Shown: positions 1 through 15,000, numbered from the stretch's first letter. The stretch is DNA of 64,000 nucleotides from Rhodococcus jostii RHA1 (GCF_000014565.1 NC_008268.1:6576501-6640500), one strand, 5' to 3'. The notes: generated by a model not told the origin, from the sequence alone. Translations and numbers: made by a program.

Positions 1-3000
1 CGGCGCCGTCGGCGTCCGAGATGCCCGATCCCGCGGGGTGGCCGCTCGAGCGGTTCATCGCGCGCTGGCAGGAGTCGGTGGAACGGGAACCCGATGCGCC
101 GGCAGTCGTTGCGGGTGGGGTCACGACCACCAGGGGCGAACTCAACCGCCGCGCCAATCAGCTGGCTCGTGAGCTCCGCGCGCAGGGGGTCGGTCCCGAC
201 GACGTCGTGGCACTGATCGTCCCGCGGTCGCTCGAATGGGTGATCGGCATGATCGCCGCCTGGAAGCTGGGCGCGGCATACTCGCCGTTCGACCAGGACT
301 GGGGTCTCGACCGGATCGTCGGGCTGATCGAGGACAGTGGTACCCGCGCCGTGGTCGTCACCAACTCGTGGAGCGGCTTGACCGAGGCGCCGTTGGGCAA
401 CGCCGTCCTCGACGCCGCGATCGTCGTCGACGATGCCGACACGATCGAGCGGCTCGCCGCACACGACGTCAGTGACTTCGCGCACGACCCGTGGTCGGAC
501 GCGGAAGCGAGTTCCCGCCTGGCCTATGTCATCTCGACCTCGGGTTCGACCGGACGCCCGAAGCCGACCATGGTGCCCATGATCGGTGTGTCCAACACGT
601 ATCAGTGGTATCGCCACGCCCTGGATTTCACCGAGGGGACCGGTGTCCTCGTCGCCAACTCTCCGTTGTTCGACCAGACCCAGAAAAATATCTGGGTGTC
701 GGTCGCGTACGGCGGCGTCATGCACCTTGCGCAACCCGGCTTTGACCCACTACCAATCCTCCGGCAGATCGGCACCGGCGATGTGCAGATCGCGAACATG
801 GCGCCCAGCGCCTTCGAGGTCCTGAGCGACCTCGACACGGAAGGGGTCCTCGGCAAGCTGGACATCGTGGTGGTCGGCGGCGAGCAGCTCCGACCCGCCG
901 CCTGCTCCGCGCTGATCGGAACGCAGACCCGTCTGATCAACACCTACGGGCCGACCGAGGCGTCGGCCACCGACTCCTCGTACGAGGTCGACCTCTCCTC
1001 GGCGGATGCCGAGCAGTGGCCGGTGCCGTTCGGTGCGGCGTTCGAAGGGGTCGAGTACCACGTGCTCGACGGGCGGATGCGCCCGGTTCCGCCCGGTGTG
1101 ACCGGTGAGCTCTACATCGGCGGCATCGTGCTCGCTCGTGGATACGGTGGCATGACCGGGATCACGGCGTCCCGCTTCGTCGCGAACCCGTTCGGCAACG
1201 CCGGCACCCGCCTCTACCGGACCGGCGACCTGGTCCGTGAGCGTGACCACGGCCAGCTGGTATTCGTCGGTCGCAGCGACTTTCAGGTGAAGATCCGCGG
1301 CCTGCGGATCGAACTGGGGGAAATCGAGTCGGCGCTCACCGCCAACAGCGACGTGCTGCAGTCGGTCGTCGTCGTGCACGAGAGCGAGCAGGGCCCCCGG
1401 CTCGTCAGCTACGTCACCGCGGCAGCCGGTGTCGAACTCGACATCGACGCGATCCTGGACGACCTGCATCGCGCCCTGCCCTCGCACATGATCCCGGACA
1501 CGGTGATGGTGCTCGACGAGATGCCGCTCAACGCGAATCTCAAAGTCGACCGCAAGGCCCTCCCGGAGCCGGTCTTCGCCACGAGCACGGTCGAATTCGT
1601 CGCACCTCGCACCCCCCTCGAGGAGGTCGTCGCCGGCATCTTCGGTGACGTCGTCTCCGCGACGCGGGTGAGTGTCGACGAGTCGTTCTTCGACCTGGGC
1701 GGCAACTCCCTCAGCGCCACCAGAGTCGCTGCCCGCGTCACGTCCGCGACGGGCACCGAGGTCGGGATCCGTGATCTGTTCGAGGCCCCCACGGTCGCGA
1801 CCCTCGCGAAGCTCGTCGAGGACCGGGCTCACCACGGCTCCACCAGGCCCGCACTCGTCGCCGGCGAGCGCCCGCGGGAGTTGCCGCTGTCGCTCGCGCA
1901 GCAGCGGATGTGGTTCCTCAACCGTTTCGATCCGTCGTCGCCGGCGTACAACGTTCCGCTCACCGTGCGACTGCGCGGGGAGCTCGACGTCGCCGCCCTG
2001 GCCGCGGCGCTCTCCGACGTCGTGGCGCGGCACGAAGTGCTGCGGACCGTGTTCCCGGACTCCGATTCCGGTGCGCATCAGGTGATCCTGCCCCCCGCCG
2101 ACATCGACCTCGCTCTCGAGCCGGTCGACGTCCGCGAGGAGGCCCTTCGGGACCGAATGTTCGAATTCGGTTCCACCGGCTTCGACGTCACCGACACGAT
2201 CCCGGTCCGGGCCCGCCTGTTCCGGCTCGGCGCGGCCGACCACGTGCTGGTCCTGGTCATGCACCACATCGCGTCCGACGGCGCGTCCACGCTGCCGCTG
2301 GCCCGCGACGTCATGACGGCCTACGCGGCCAATCTGGACGGAACGCAGCCTGCATGGCCGGTGCTGCCCGTCCAGTACGGGGACTACGCGCTGTGGCAGC
2401 GGGACGTGCTCGGTTCCGAGGACGACCCCGATTCCCTGGCCGCGGCGCAGATCGATTTCTGGTCGAAGACCCTCGCGGGTGTGCCGGACGTCCTGGCGCT
2501 CCCCATCGACCGGCCCCGCCCGACGGTGCGGTCGATGGCCGGTGCCTCCGTCGGCTTCTCCGTCGACGAGGACATCCACCGTCGTCTCGGTGAGGTCGCG
2601 CGCGCACACAACGTGTCACTGTTCATGGTGCTGCACGCCTCGCTGTCCGTGCTGCTGGCACGGCTCAGCGCGAGCACCGACATCGCCATCGGAACAGCTG
2701 TGGCCGGTCGTGGTGACGAGGCACTCGAGAACCTCGTCGGCATGTTCGTCAACACGCTGGTGCTGCGGACCGAGGTCGAGCCCGGCACGTCGTTCGCCGA
2801 ACTGCTCGAGCAGGTCCGCACCCAGGACCTCGCCGCGTTCAGCAATCAGGACGTCCCGTTCGAGCAGTTGGTGGACGTCTTGAAGCCGACCCGGTCGACG
2901 GCGTACTCGCCGCTGTTCCAGGTCGTGCTGACCCATCAGGTCAACGGCATCCCGTCGCTCGAGTTCGCCGGGCTCGAGGCGACACCCGGCGCCGTGGACG

Positions 3001-6000
3001 TCGAGTTCAGCAAGTTCGACCTCACCGTGGACCTGCGCGAATTGTGGTCGGACGAGGGTGCGCCCACCGGGATCACCGGCGTTCTCGGGTTCGCCACCGA
3101 GATCTTCGACGCGGAGACCGTGCAGGGCTTCGCGGACCGTTTCGTGCGGATCCTCGCCGCCGTCGCAGGCGGCGGAACCGACATCGCGGTAGGGGACATC
3201 CCCATCCTCGACGCCGAGGAGACAGCGGAACTGACACCGGTCCGCGGTATCGAGGGCACACCGCCCACGACTCTCGTCGAACTGCTGTCCGCGGCGGTCG
3301 CCGCGAACCCCGACGGGGTCGCGATCGTCTCGGGCGGCGACAGCATCACCTACCGCGAGCTGGACGAGCTCTCGAACCGTGTGGCGCGCATCCTGATCGA
3401 GCGCGGAGTCGGCGCGGAGACGTTCGTCGGGCTCGGCATCACCCGCTCGATCGTGTCGATCGCCGGCATCTGGGCGGTCGCCAAGAGCGGCGGCGCGTAC
3501 GTGCCGATCGACCCCGGGTACCCGGACGAGCGCATAGCGCACATGGTCACCGATTCCGGTGTGTCGCTGGGGCTTTCCGTGAGCTCCGAGGTCGGCCGGC
3601 TTCCTGCGGACGTGGATTGGCTGGTCCTCGACAGCGAAGACTTCGAGAACGCCGCCGCGCAGTATTCCACGGCTCCCGTCGCGGAGGTGGAGCGTCGCAC
3701 GGCCGTGACACCGGCCAACAGCGCCTACGTGATCTACACGTCCGGCACCACCGGGCAGCCCAAGGGCGTCGTCGTGACGCACCGGGGTCTCGCCAACTTC
3801 GCGGCCGAACAGCGTGAGCGTTACCGGGTGACGACGGACTCGCGGACGCTGCACTTCGCGTCGCCGAGCTTCGACGCGTCCGTTCTCGAACTGCTGCTCG
3901 CGGTCGGCGCCGGTGCCACAATGGTGATCGCTCCCACCGACGTGTACGGCGGACCCGAGTTCGCGAAGTTCCTGCGCGAACACCGCGTCACGCACGGCTT
4001 CGTCACGCCTTCGGCGCTGGCGTCCGTGGATCCGTCCGGGCTGGACGACTTCCAGTTCGTCGTCGCCGGCGGCGAGGCCGTCCCGGCGGAACTCGCGGCC
4101 CGCTGGGCACCCGGACGTTCGCTGTTCAACGGATACGGTCCCACCGAGACCACGATCATGACCAACATCAGCGACCCGATGGCCGCCGACGGCCCGGTCA
4201 CTATTGGTGGTCCGATCCGCGGCACCAGCGCGCTGGTCCTCGACGATCGGCTCCGCCCCGTTCCGGTCGGTATCGCAGGTGACCTCTATCTGTCGGGTCT
4301 CGGACTCGCCCGTGGCTACCACCGGCGCACGCCGCTGACCGCGGGACGCTTCGTCGCGAACCCGTACGGTGAGCCGGGCGACCGGATGTACCGCACCGGC
4401 GACGTCGTGCGCTGGACGAAGGACGCGGACGGTGCGCTGACCGTCGACTACGTCGGCCGCTCGGACCAGCAGGTGAAGGTCCGCGGGTTCCGCATCGAAC
4501 TCGGCGAGATCGACGCGGTGCTCGCCAAGCACCCCGCCGTCGACTTCGCCACGACGTCCGTGCTGCCCGGACCGTCCGGCGATTCGGTCCTCGTGTCGTA
4601 CGTGCTTCCGGTGCCGGGCGTCGAGGTGGACGTTCCCCGGATGCTGGACTTCGTGGGCGAGTTCGTGCCCACGTACATGGTGCCGTCGACGATCGTGACC
4701 CTCGACGCCATCCCGCTCACCCCGGTGGGCAAGCTCGACCGCCGGGCCCTGCCCGAGCCCGAATTCCTGGCGGAGGACCGTGAGTTCCGTGCTGCGGGAA
4801 CCGCTCTCGAACAGCGGGTCGCCGCGGTGTTCGCGGAGGTACTCGGTGTCGACGTGGTCGGAGCGGACGACTCCTTCTTCACGCTCGGCGGAAACTCGCT
4901 CGCCGCCACCCGCGTGATGGCGCGGATCAACGAGGCCGTGGGCATCGACGCTCCGGTGCGCGAGATCTTCGAGGCTCCCACGGTGGCGCAGCTGGCCCGC
5001 AGGCTGGAAGAGCTCGGTGTGGATGGCGGCGCGCGTCCGCCCGTCACCGCCGGACCGCGTCCGGACCGGCTGCCGCTGTCGCTGGCACAGCAGCGGATGT
5101 GGTATGCCAACCGGTTCGATCCCGAATCGGCCGAGTACAACATCCCGTTGGCGTTGCGGCTCACCGGCGCACTGGACGTCGACGCGCTGCGCTCGGCGAT
5201 CGCCGACGTCGTCGCCCGGCACGAGTCGCTGCGCACGGTGTACCCGGATTCCGTCGACGGCCCCTACCAGGTCGTCCTGCCCGCATCCGACACGAAGTCC
5301 GGGCTCGACGTCGTCCGCGTGGCCGACGAGCAGGAGCTGCGGGAGCGGGTCGTCGCGCTGGCATCGGCCGGCTTCGACGTCACCGCCGACGTGCCGGTGC
5401 GCGCCGCCCTGTTCGAACTCGGGGAACGCGACCACGTCCTCGTCGTCGTCGTCCACCACATCTCGGCGGACGGCTCGTCGATGGCCCCGCTCGCACGGGA
5501 CTTGTTCGGCGCCTATGGCGCTCGCGTGCAGGGGGAGGAGCCCGGCTTCTCGCCGCTGCCCGTGCAGTACCCGGACTTCGCCCTGTGGCAGCGGAATCTC
5601 CTCGGCTCCGAGGACGACCCGGACTCGCTTGCGGGCAAGCAGATCGCGTACTGGACGCACGCCCTCGGCGATGCACCGGAGGTCCTCGACCTCCCGGCCG
5701 ACCGGCCGCGTCCGGCCGTCCGCAACCCGCAGGGTGGCCTGATCGAGTTCGAGATCGGGCAGGACGTGCACCGGTCGCTGAACGACCTCGCACAGACCCA
5801 CCAGGCGTCGCTGTTCATGGTGGTGCACACCGCACTCGCCGTGCTCCTGGGACGTCTGAGCAACACCAGCGACATCTCCGTCAGCACCCCCGTCGCGGGC
5901 CGCGGTGACCGCGCGCTCGACGACCTCGTCGGGATGTTCGTCAACACGCTCGTGCTGCGCACCGATGTGGACCAGAACGCCCGTTTCAGCACGCTGCTCA

Positions 6001-9000
6001 CGCAGGCACGCGAGGTCGATCTGAATGCATTCGGGAACGCGGATGTGCCGTTCGAGCAGATCGTCGAGGTGCTCCGTCCGTCGCGCACCGCCGCGTACGC
6101 GCCGCTCGCGCAGGTGATGCTGAGCTTCCAGAACCTCGAACGGCCGAAGCTCGAGCTCGACGGGCTGACCGTCGAGGTTCTCGAGAGCGGACTCACCACG
6201 AGCAAGACCGATCTCGGTGTCGCGGTCGAGGAACGGTTCGACGAGGGCTCCGTCGCGAACGGCATGCGGGGCTGGTTCTCCTACGCCACCGATCTGTTCG
6301 ACGAGTCGACGGTCCGCGGTTTCGCCGATCGCTTCGTTCGCGTGCTCGAGGCCGTCACGGTCGACGCGGACGCCGTCGTCGGTGACATCGACATCCTGAC
6401 CGAGGACGAGAAGGCCGGTCTGGCCGTGCCGGAAGAGGGGGCGCAGTCCCTGATGTCGCACTCGATCTCGGAGGAGCTGACGGCCACAAAGTCGCTGCCC
6501 GAACTCCTCGACGGCGCGGCGTCGATCAACCCGGACGGGATCGCGCTGTCGCACAACGGCACCGATGTCACGTATGCGCAGTTGCGGGACAAGTCCGCGG
6601 AACTCGCGCGCACGCTCGCCGGTGTGGGCATCGGACCGGAAGCCGCCGTCACAGTGGCACTGTCCACTCTGCTGCCCGGACTGCTCGAGGGATCCTCGGG
6701 CGAAGATTTCGCCGACACGTTCGCCGGTGTCCTCGCCGGCGTTATCTCCGACGCGACATCGGCGACCTCGACGACTGCGGCGGCCGAGCGGACCCTCGTC
6801 GACCTGTTCGAAGAAACTGCGAAGGCAGCATGCGAGGCAGAGGCAGTCACGGCGGGCGCGGTTACACTCACCTACAGTGAACTCGACGTTCGCGCGAACA
6901 AACTGGCCCGGTTGTTGATATCGCGGGGGGTGGGCCCGGATTCCCTCGTGGCGGTAGCGCTCGACCGATCGGCGGATCTCGTCGTTTCCCTTCTCGCCGT
7001 GGTGAAGGCGGGTGGCGGATACTTGCCGACCGACGTCACCTACCCTGCCGACAGGCTTGAGTTCATGCTCACGGATGCGCGGCCTGTCGTGATTCTCACG
7101 TCGATTGCTCATGCAGCTGGTCTTCCCGATACCGGAATTCCTACGGTGCTTCTCGATGCCGACGAGACCCTTATCGATCTTGCGGACCTTGATGCCGGTC
7201 CAGTCGAAGAGCGCGAGCGACACGCTGCTCTGCGCGCGAATAATCTGGCTTACGTCATCTACACGTCGGGCTCCACGGGACGTCCCAAGGGCGTGATGGT
7301 CACGCACTCCGCCGTCGTGCAATTGTTCGACCGCACGTTCGGCGAGTTCGGCTTCGATGACTCGGATGTGTGGACACTGTTCCACTCATACGCTTTTGAC
7401 TTCTCGGTGTGGGAGTTGTGGGGGGCGCTGCTCTACGGCGGTCGACTCGTGGTCGTCGACTACCTCACTTCCCGCTCTCCCGACGAGTTCCGCGCACTGC
7501 TTAGCCGCGAGCGCGTTACCGTTTTAAGTCAGACGCCGTCGGCGTTTTATCAACTGTCCGCAGCTGATCGCGCTCTCGAGACACCCGATGATCTCGCACT
7601 GCGGTATGTGATCTTCGGTGGCGAGGCCCTCGATCTGGGGCAGTTGTCGAAGTGGTACGACAGGCATCCCGAAACTGCTCCGCGCTTGGTGAACATGTAC
7701 GGAATAACCGAGACGACCGTGCACGTCACACATCTCGCCCTCGACCGCAAGTTCGCCGAGTCGGCCTCGGCATCGGTTGTGGGCGAGCCGATAGATGGTC
7801 TGCGCGTGCACGTCCTCGACTCCAGGTTGCGGCCTGTCCCGACCGGAGTTTCCGGCGAGATGTACATCTCCGGCGGGCAACTCACTCGGGGCTACCTACA
7901 ACGTCCTGATCTCACTTCCACACGATTCGTCGCAAATCCCTTTGGGGCGACGGGTGGGCGGCTGTATCGGTCGGGTGACGTGGCCCGCTGGAATTCCGCG
8001 GGATTGCTCGAGTACCTAGGCCGCAGCGACTCGCAGATCCAGCTCCGTGGCTTCCGCATCGAGCTGGGAGAAATCGAATCGGCGCTGTTGCGAGCACCCG
8101 GTGTCGCGGCATCAGTTGCAGTGGTGCTCCGGGATGCCGAGGTCGGTGACCGGCTTGTCGGCTACGTCGTCCCTGAGTCTGGCGCGATATTGGTCCCGAC
8201 TGAGATCAAAGACTTTGCCAGCGGGTTCCTAACCAGCTACATGGTGCCGGATGTCGTGATGGTTCTCGGGGCTATGCCCATAACTGTCAACGGCAAGCTC
8301 GACCGAAAAGCCCTGCCTGCGCCGGAGATCACGGTCTTGCAGTCAGAATTCGTTGCTCCCAGCACGCCTGTGGAAGAGATCGTGGCGGGCGTGTTTGCGG
8401 AAGTTCTCGGCGTCGAACGCGTCGGCACCGCCGACTCGTTCTTTGACCTCGGCGGAAACTCCATCAGCGCAACGAGGCTCACCGCCAGGCTGACCGCGGC
8501 GCTCGGTGCGCAGCTTTCCGTCCGGGAGTGCTTCGAGCACCCGACCGTCGCAGAGCTCGCGGCGTTGCTCGAAGCGACCGCGGGAACCGCCGAACACCGT
8601 CCCACGCTCGTCGCCCGTGCCCGCCCCGACCGCATCCCGCTGTCGCTGGCTCAGCAGCGCATGTGGTTCATCAACCAGTTCGATCCGTCCTCCCCGGCGT
8701 ACAACCTGCCGTTGGCGGTGCGGTTGACGGGCTCGATCGATACGGCGGCGCTGAATGCGGCGTGGGCGGACGTCGTGGAGCGGCACGAGTCGCTGCGAAC
8801 GGTCTTCCCGGTCGGCGACGAGGACGCACACCAGATCGTGCTGCCCGCAGCCGACGTGGTGTCCGACCTGACCCCGACGCCGGTCGCGGACGAGCAGGAC
8901 CTGTACGCGCGGATGCGTGAACTCGGCGCCACCGGATTCGACGTCACCGAGACGGTCCCGGTGCGGGTCGCCTGCTTCGAGGTGAACCCCACCGACCACA

Positions 9001-12000
9001 TCCTGATGATGGTCGTGCACCACATCTCGGCCGACGGTGCGTCGCTGGCGCCCCTCTTCACCGACATCATGACCGCCTACGCGGCGCGTGCGGCCGGTAC
9101 TGCTCCCGGCTGGGAACCGCTGCCCGTCCAGTACGCCGATTACGCGCTGTGGCAGCGTGAGTCGCTCGGTGACGAGTCCGACCCCGAATCGCTCGTCGCC
9201 CGCCAGCTCGGCTACTGGCAGCAGGCGCTCGGCGGGCTCCCCGAGGTGCTCGAGTTGCCGGCCGACCGGCCCCGGCCGCCGGTGCAGTCGCTGCGCGGCG
9301 CGTCGGCACGTTTCACGATCGACGCGCAGACCCACCGCGGGCTGCTCACGATCGCCCGGGAAACGAACTCGACCCTGTTCATGGTCGTGCACGCCGCGCT
9401 CGTGGTCCTGCTCGAGCGGCTGTCGTCGCAGACGGACGTCGCGATCGGCACGCCGGTCGCCGGCCGCGGCGAGCAGGAACTGGACAGGCTCGTCGGCATG
9501 TTCGTCAACACCCTCGTGCTCCGCGCGTCGGTGCGTCCCGACGACACCTTCGCCGACCTGCTGGCACAGGTGCGCGCCACCGATCTGAATGCGTTCAGCC
9601 ACAGCGACGTTCCGTTCGAGCGCCTCGTCGAGGTACTCGACGTGCCGCGGTCGACGGCACACCAGCCGCTGTTCCAGGTGGCGTTGTCGTTCGACAACAA
9701 CGAATCGGTCCGGATGGAGTTCCCGGGCCTCGAGATCTCCGCGCTCGACGCGCCGCTCGAGGTCGCCAAGTTCGACCTCCAGCTCAGCGTCGGCGAGCGC
9801 TACGTCGATGGGGCCGCCGCGGGTATCGCCGCGACGTTCAACTACTCGACCGACATCTTCGACGAGCAGACCGTTCTGAGCTTCGCGGACCGGTTCGGCC
9901 GGATCCTCCATGCCGTGTCGGCCGACCGTGACGTGGTCCTCGGCGACATCGAGATCCTCGACGCCGCGGAGAAGGCCGCGATCGCCCCGGTCCGCGGACC
10001 GCAGTCAATCGAGCCGCGCACGCTGCCCGAACTGCTGCGTTCGGGTGTCGAGATCTCCCCGGAGTCGGTCGCGGTGTCCTACGAGGGACGCGAGGCCACG
10101 TACCGGGAACTCGACGAGCTGTCGAATCAGCTGGCGCGCGTCCTGATCGATCGGGGCGTGGGGCCGGAGAGCTATGTCGCACTGGCGATCACGCGTTCCG
10201 TCGAATCCATCCTTGGAATCTGGTCGATCGCCAAGGCCGGCGGCGCCTACCTGCCCGTCGACCCGAAGCTGCCGTTCGAGCGGATCGGCGAGATGCTGTC
10301 CGACTCGGGGGCGGTCCTCGGACTGACGGTCGCCCGCCACCACGACGACCTTCCCGGCACGGTGCCGTGGATCGTCCTCGACGAGACGGCGGCGGCCGAG
10401 GAGATCGGTGCCCGCAGTGCGGGCGCCGTGGAGGACGCGGATCTGCGCCGCGCGCTGACGGTCGACCACCCGGCGTATCTCATCTACACCTCGGGTTCGA
10501 CGGGTAAGCCGAAGGGCGTCGTGGTCACCCACCGCGGTCTGGCGAACCTCACCCGCGAGGTGCGCGAGCACTACGTCGTGTCACCGGACTCCCGTTTCCT
10601 GCACGTGGCGTCGCCGAGCTTCGACACGTCGGTCGGGGAGATGCTCGCCGCGTTCAGCGCGGGCGCCACCCTGGTGATCTCGCCCGCGGACGTCTACGGC
10701 GGCGACGAACTCGCCGACCTGATCCGCCGCGAACGGGTCAACAACGTGGTCATGACACCGACCGCGCTGATGACCGTCGACCCCGACGGGCTCGACACGG
10801 TCACGTCCGTCGTGGTCGGCGGCGACACCTGCACACCGGAACTGGTAGCACGGTGGGCTCCCGGCCGCGAGATGCGCAACGCCTACGGTCCCACCGAGAC
10901 CACGGTCATCGTCACCATCACCGAACCGATGGTGGCGGGCGAACGCGTGACGATCGGTTCGCCGCTGCGTGGCGTCGAATCCCTCATCCTCGATTCGAGG
11001 TTGCGTCCGGTGCCGGAAGGAGTTCCCGGGGAGCTCTACATCTGCGGTCCGTCGGTGACCCGCGGCTACCACAACCGTCCGTCGGTCACGGCGGAGCGGT
11101 TCGTGGCCAACCCGTTCGGTGAACCCGGCGCGCGCATGTACCGCACCGGCGACGTCGTGCGCTGGGCGGACGGACACCGGGTGGAGTACGTCGGCCGGTC
11201 CGACTTCCAGGTGAAGGTCCGCGGGTTCCGCGTCGAACTCGGTGAGATCGACGCCGCCCTGGCCGCACAGCCGAACGTCGAGTTCGCCGTGACCGTGGGT
11301 CGCGAGAACCCAGCCGGGCTGACGACCCTCGTGTCGTACGTCCTGCCCGCCGACGGCGCGACGGTCGATCCGGAATCGCTGAAGTCGGTTGTCGGCGAGA
11401 CGCTTCCGCCGTACATGGTGCCGTCCGTCGTGATCCTCCTCGACGAGGTCCCGCTGACCGGCATCGGCAAGCTGGATCGCGCGCGGCTGCCCGAACCCGA
11501 GTTCGTCACCGCGGGCGCGGAGTTCCGTGCCCCGACGACACCCGCGGAAGAGACGATCGCAGGCATCTTCGCCGACGTGCTCGGACTCGAGCAGGTCAGC
11601 GTCGACGACAGATTCTTCGACCTCGGCGGAAACTCGCTGAGCGCCACCCGTGTCGTGTCCAGGGCCGGGCAGGTCTTCGGTCGCCGCATCGGAGTGCGGG
11701 AACTGTTCGAGGCGCCGACGGTCTCGGGCCTCGCCGCCCGCATCGGCACCCCGGACGAGAACCTCCGACCGCGGCCTGTCCTCGCGCCGCGGGAGAGGTC
11801 TGCCTTCGTCCCGTTGTCGCTGGCACAGTCCCGGATGTGGTTCATCAACCGCTTCGACCCGGACTCGCCCGCCTACAACATTCCCCTCGCGGTCCGATTG
11901 ACCGGTGCGCTGGACGTGGACGCGCTGCAGTCCGCCGTGTTCGACGTGCTCGACCGGCACGAGTCGCTGCGCACGATCTACCCGGACTCGCCGGAGGGCC

Positions 12001-15000
12001 CGCACCAGGTGATCCTCCCCGCCGACCAGGTCCGGCTGGACCTGACGCCCGCTGCGGTGTCGGATGACGAACTGCGCGAGCAGTTGGTGGAGATGGTCAC
12101 CGCCGGATTCGACGTCACCGCCGACGTTCCGCCGATCCGGACGCGACTGTTCGAGGTCGGCCCGCAGGACTACGTGCTGGCACTCGTCGTGCACCACGTG
12201 TCCACCGACGGTGAGTCCACGGCGCCGTTCGTGCGCGACGTCATGGTGGCGTATGCGTCGCGGGCGGCAGGCCGGGAACCTGGCTTCGCACCGCTCCCGG
12301 TGCAGTACGCGGATTACGCGATCTGGCAGCGTGAACTCCTCGGCAGCGAGGACGACCCCGACAGCCTGATCGCCGCCCAGCTGGCCTTCTGGAAGAAGAC
12401 GCTCGCCGGCGTGCCCGATCTCCTCGAGCTGCCGGTGGACCGGCCGCGACCGCCCGTGCAGTCCCTGCGCGGGTCGCGGATCGACTTCACCATCGACGCC
12501 GAGGTGCACCGCGGTCTGGCAGCCCTGGCCCGCAGGCACAACGCCAGCGTGTTCATGGCCGTGCACGCCGCGTTCGCGGTGCTGCTCAGCCGGTTGTCCG
12601 GCACCGAGGACATCTCGGTGGGCACCCCGATCGCAGGCCGCGGCGAGCGCGAACTCGACGACGTCGTCGGCATGTTCGTCAACACCCTTGCGCTGCGGGT
12701 GCAGGTCGACGGGCAGCAGACGTTCGACGAGATCCTCGATCGTGCCCGGGAGGCCGACCTCGAGGCGTTCTCGCACGCCGACGTCCCGTTCGAGCGCCTG
12801 GTCGAGGTCCTGAACCCGGCACGCTCGATGGCCCACCACCCGATCTTCCAGGTGGGCTACTCGTTCCAGAACACGACGAAGGCCGAGCTGGAACTGCCCG
12901 ACCTCACCGTCACACCGCTCGAGGTCGAGGGCGACACCGCGCAGTTCGACCTCCATCTGATCCTGGGCGACAGCCCCGAGGGTGAGCAGATGTCGGGCGT
13001 GTTCACGTTCGCGACCGACCTGTTCGACGCCGCCACCGTCAAGCGTTTCGCGGACATGTTCCGCCGCGTCCTGGCCGCCGCGGTGGACTCTCCGCGGACC
13101 GCGGTCGGTGACCTGCCGCTCGCAGGCAGCGACGAGCGTGCGCTCGTGGTGTCCGGATGGAACGACACGGAGCGGGCCCTGCCGGAGACGACGCTCGCGG
13201 ACATGTTCGCGTCCGCCGCCGCGGAGAACCCCGACGTCACCGCTCTCGTGTTCGAGGGCGAGTCGCTGACGTACGCCGACTTCTCGGCGAGGGTCAACCG
13301 GTTGGCCCGGCACCTCGTCGGCCGCGGGGTCGGCCCGGAAACCGTGGTCGGCCTCGCGATTCCGCGTTCGGTGGAACTGCTGGTCGGCATGTACGCGATC
13401 GCCGCGGCCGGCGGTGCGTACCTGCCGATCGACCCGGACCATCCGGCCGAGCGCACCGCGTACGTGCTGGAGAGCGCACAACCCGTCTGCGTCCTGGCGA
13501 CCCGCGCCGTCGTCGGGGGACTGCCGGGCGAGGTCGACTACCTCCTCCTCGACGAACTGGATCTGGGCGGAATCGACCCGTCCCCGCTCACCGACGCGGA
13601 GCGGATCACGCCGCTGCGGCCGGAGAACGCCGCGTACGTGATCTACACGTCCGGCTCGACCGGCCGCCCGAAGGGTGTGGCGATCGCGCACCGTGCGATC
13701 GCGAACCAGTTGCGGTGGAAGCAGTCGGAATACCCGCTCACCGCCGAAGACTCGGTGTTGCTCAAGACGGCGGCGACGTTCGACCTGTCGGTGTGGGAGT
13801 TCTGGTGGGCGCTGACCGCGGGCGCACGTCTGGTCGTCGCCACACCGGACGGCCACCGCGACCCGTCGTACCTGGCCGCACTCGTTGCGGAGCAGCAGGT
13901 CTCGACGGTCCACTTCGTGCCTTCGCTGCTGTCGGCGTTCGTCGCGGTTGCGGAACCTGCCCAGCTGGTGTCGTTGACACGTGTGCTCTGCATTGGTGAG
14001 GCACTGCCCGCCGACACGATGCTCCGCTTCCGCGACGTCTCCGACGCGGAGATCTTCAACCTGTACGGCCCCACCGAGGCCGCCGTCAGCGTCACCCACT
14101 ACCGGTGCGGCGACGAGCGCGACGGTTCGGTCCCGATCGGCAGGCCCGAATGGAACACGCAGACGTACGTTCTCGATGCGCGTCTGCACCCGGTTCCCGC
14201 CGGCGTCACTGGTGAGCTCTATCTCGCGGGCGAGCAGTTGGCGCGCGGTTACTTCGGCCGCCACGACCTCACCGCGGAACGGTTCGTCGCCAACCCGTTC
14301 GGCGACGCCGGACACCGGATGTACCGCACCGGTGACCTGGTGCGATGGAACCGCGACGGCAACCTCGACTACGTCGGCCGGAGCGACTTCCAGGTCAAGG
14401 TCCGCGGTTTCCGGATCGAACTCGGCGAGATCGAGCGGGCACTCGTGGCGCACCCGTCGGTGGCGCAGGCCGTCGTCGTCGTCCACCACGACCGTCACAC
14501 CGGGGACCGGCTCGTCGGCTACGTGGTGCCGGAGCAGGGCGTCTCCGTCGACGACGCCGACGTTCTCACGTTCGCCGGCCGGTCGGTGCCGGGATACATG
14601 GTGCCGTCCGCGCTGATCGCCCTCGACGTGCTGCCGCTGAACATCAACGGCAAGCTCGATCGCAAGGCGCTCCCCGAACCCGAGTTCGGTGGCGCCGTGG
14701 ACCATTACAAGGCTCCGCGTACGCCCGTCGAGGAGATCGTCGCGGGAGTCTTCGCGGACGTGCTCGGTCACGAGCGGGTCAGCGTGGACACGAGCTTCTT
14801 CGACCTCGGCGGCAACTCACTGGTCGCGACGCGCGTGGTCGCCCGCGTCAACGCCGCGCTCGACACGTCGATCGGTGTGCGCGAACTGTTCGAGGCTCCG
14901 ACGGTGATCGCGCTGTCGGCTCGCGCCGAGCAGTCCGATTCGGCGGGCGCGAACCGCCCGGCCCTGGTGCCGCAGCCGCGTCCGGCCCGGATTCCGCTGT

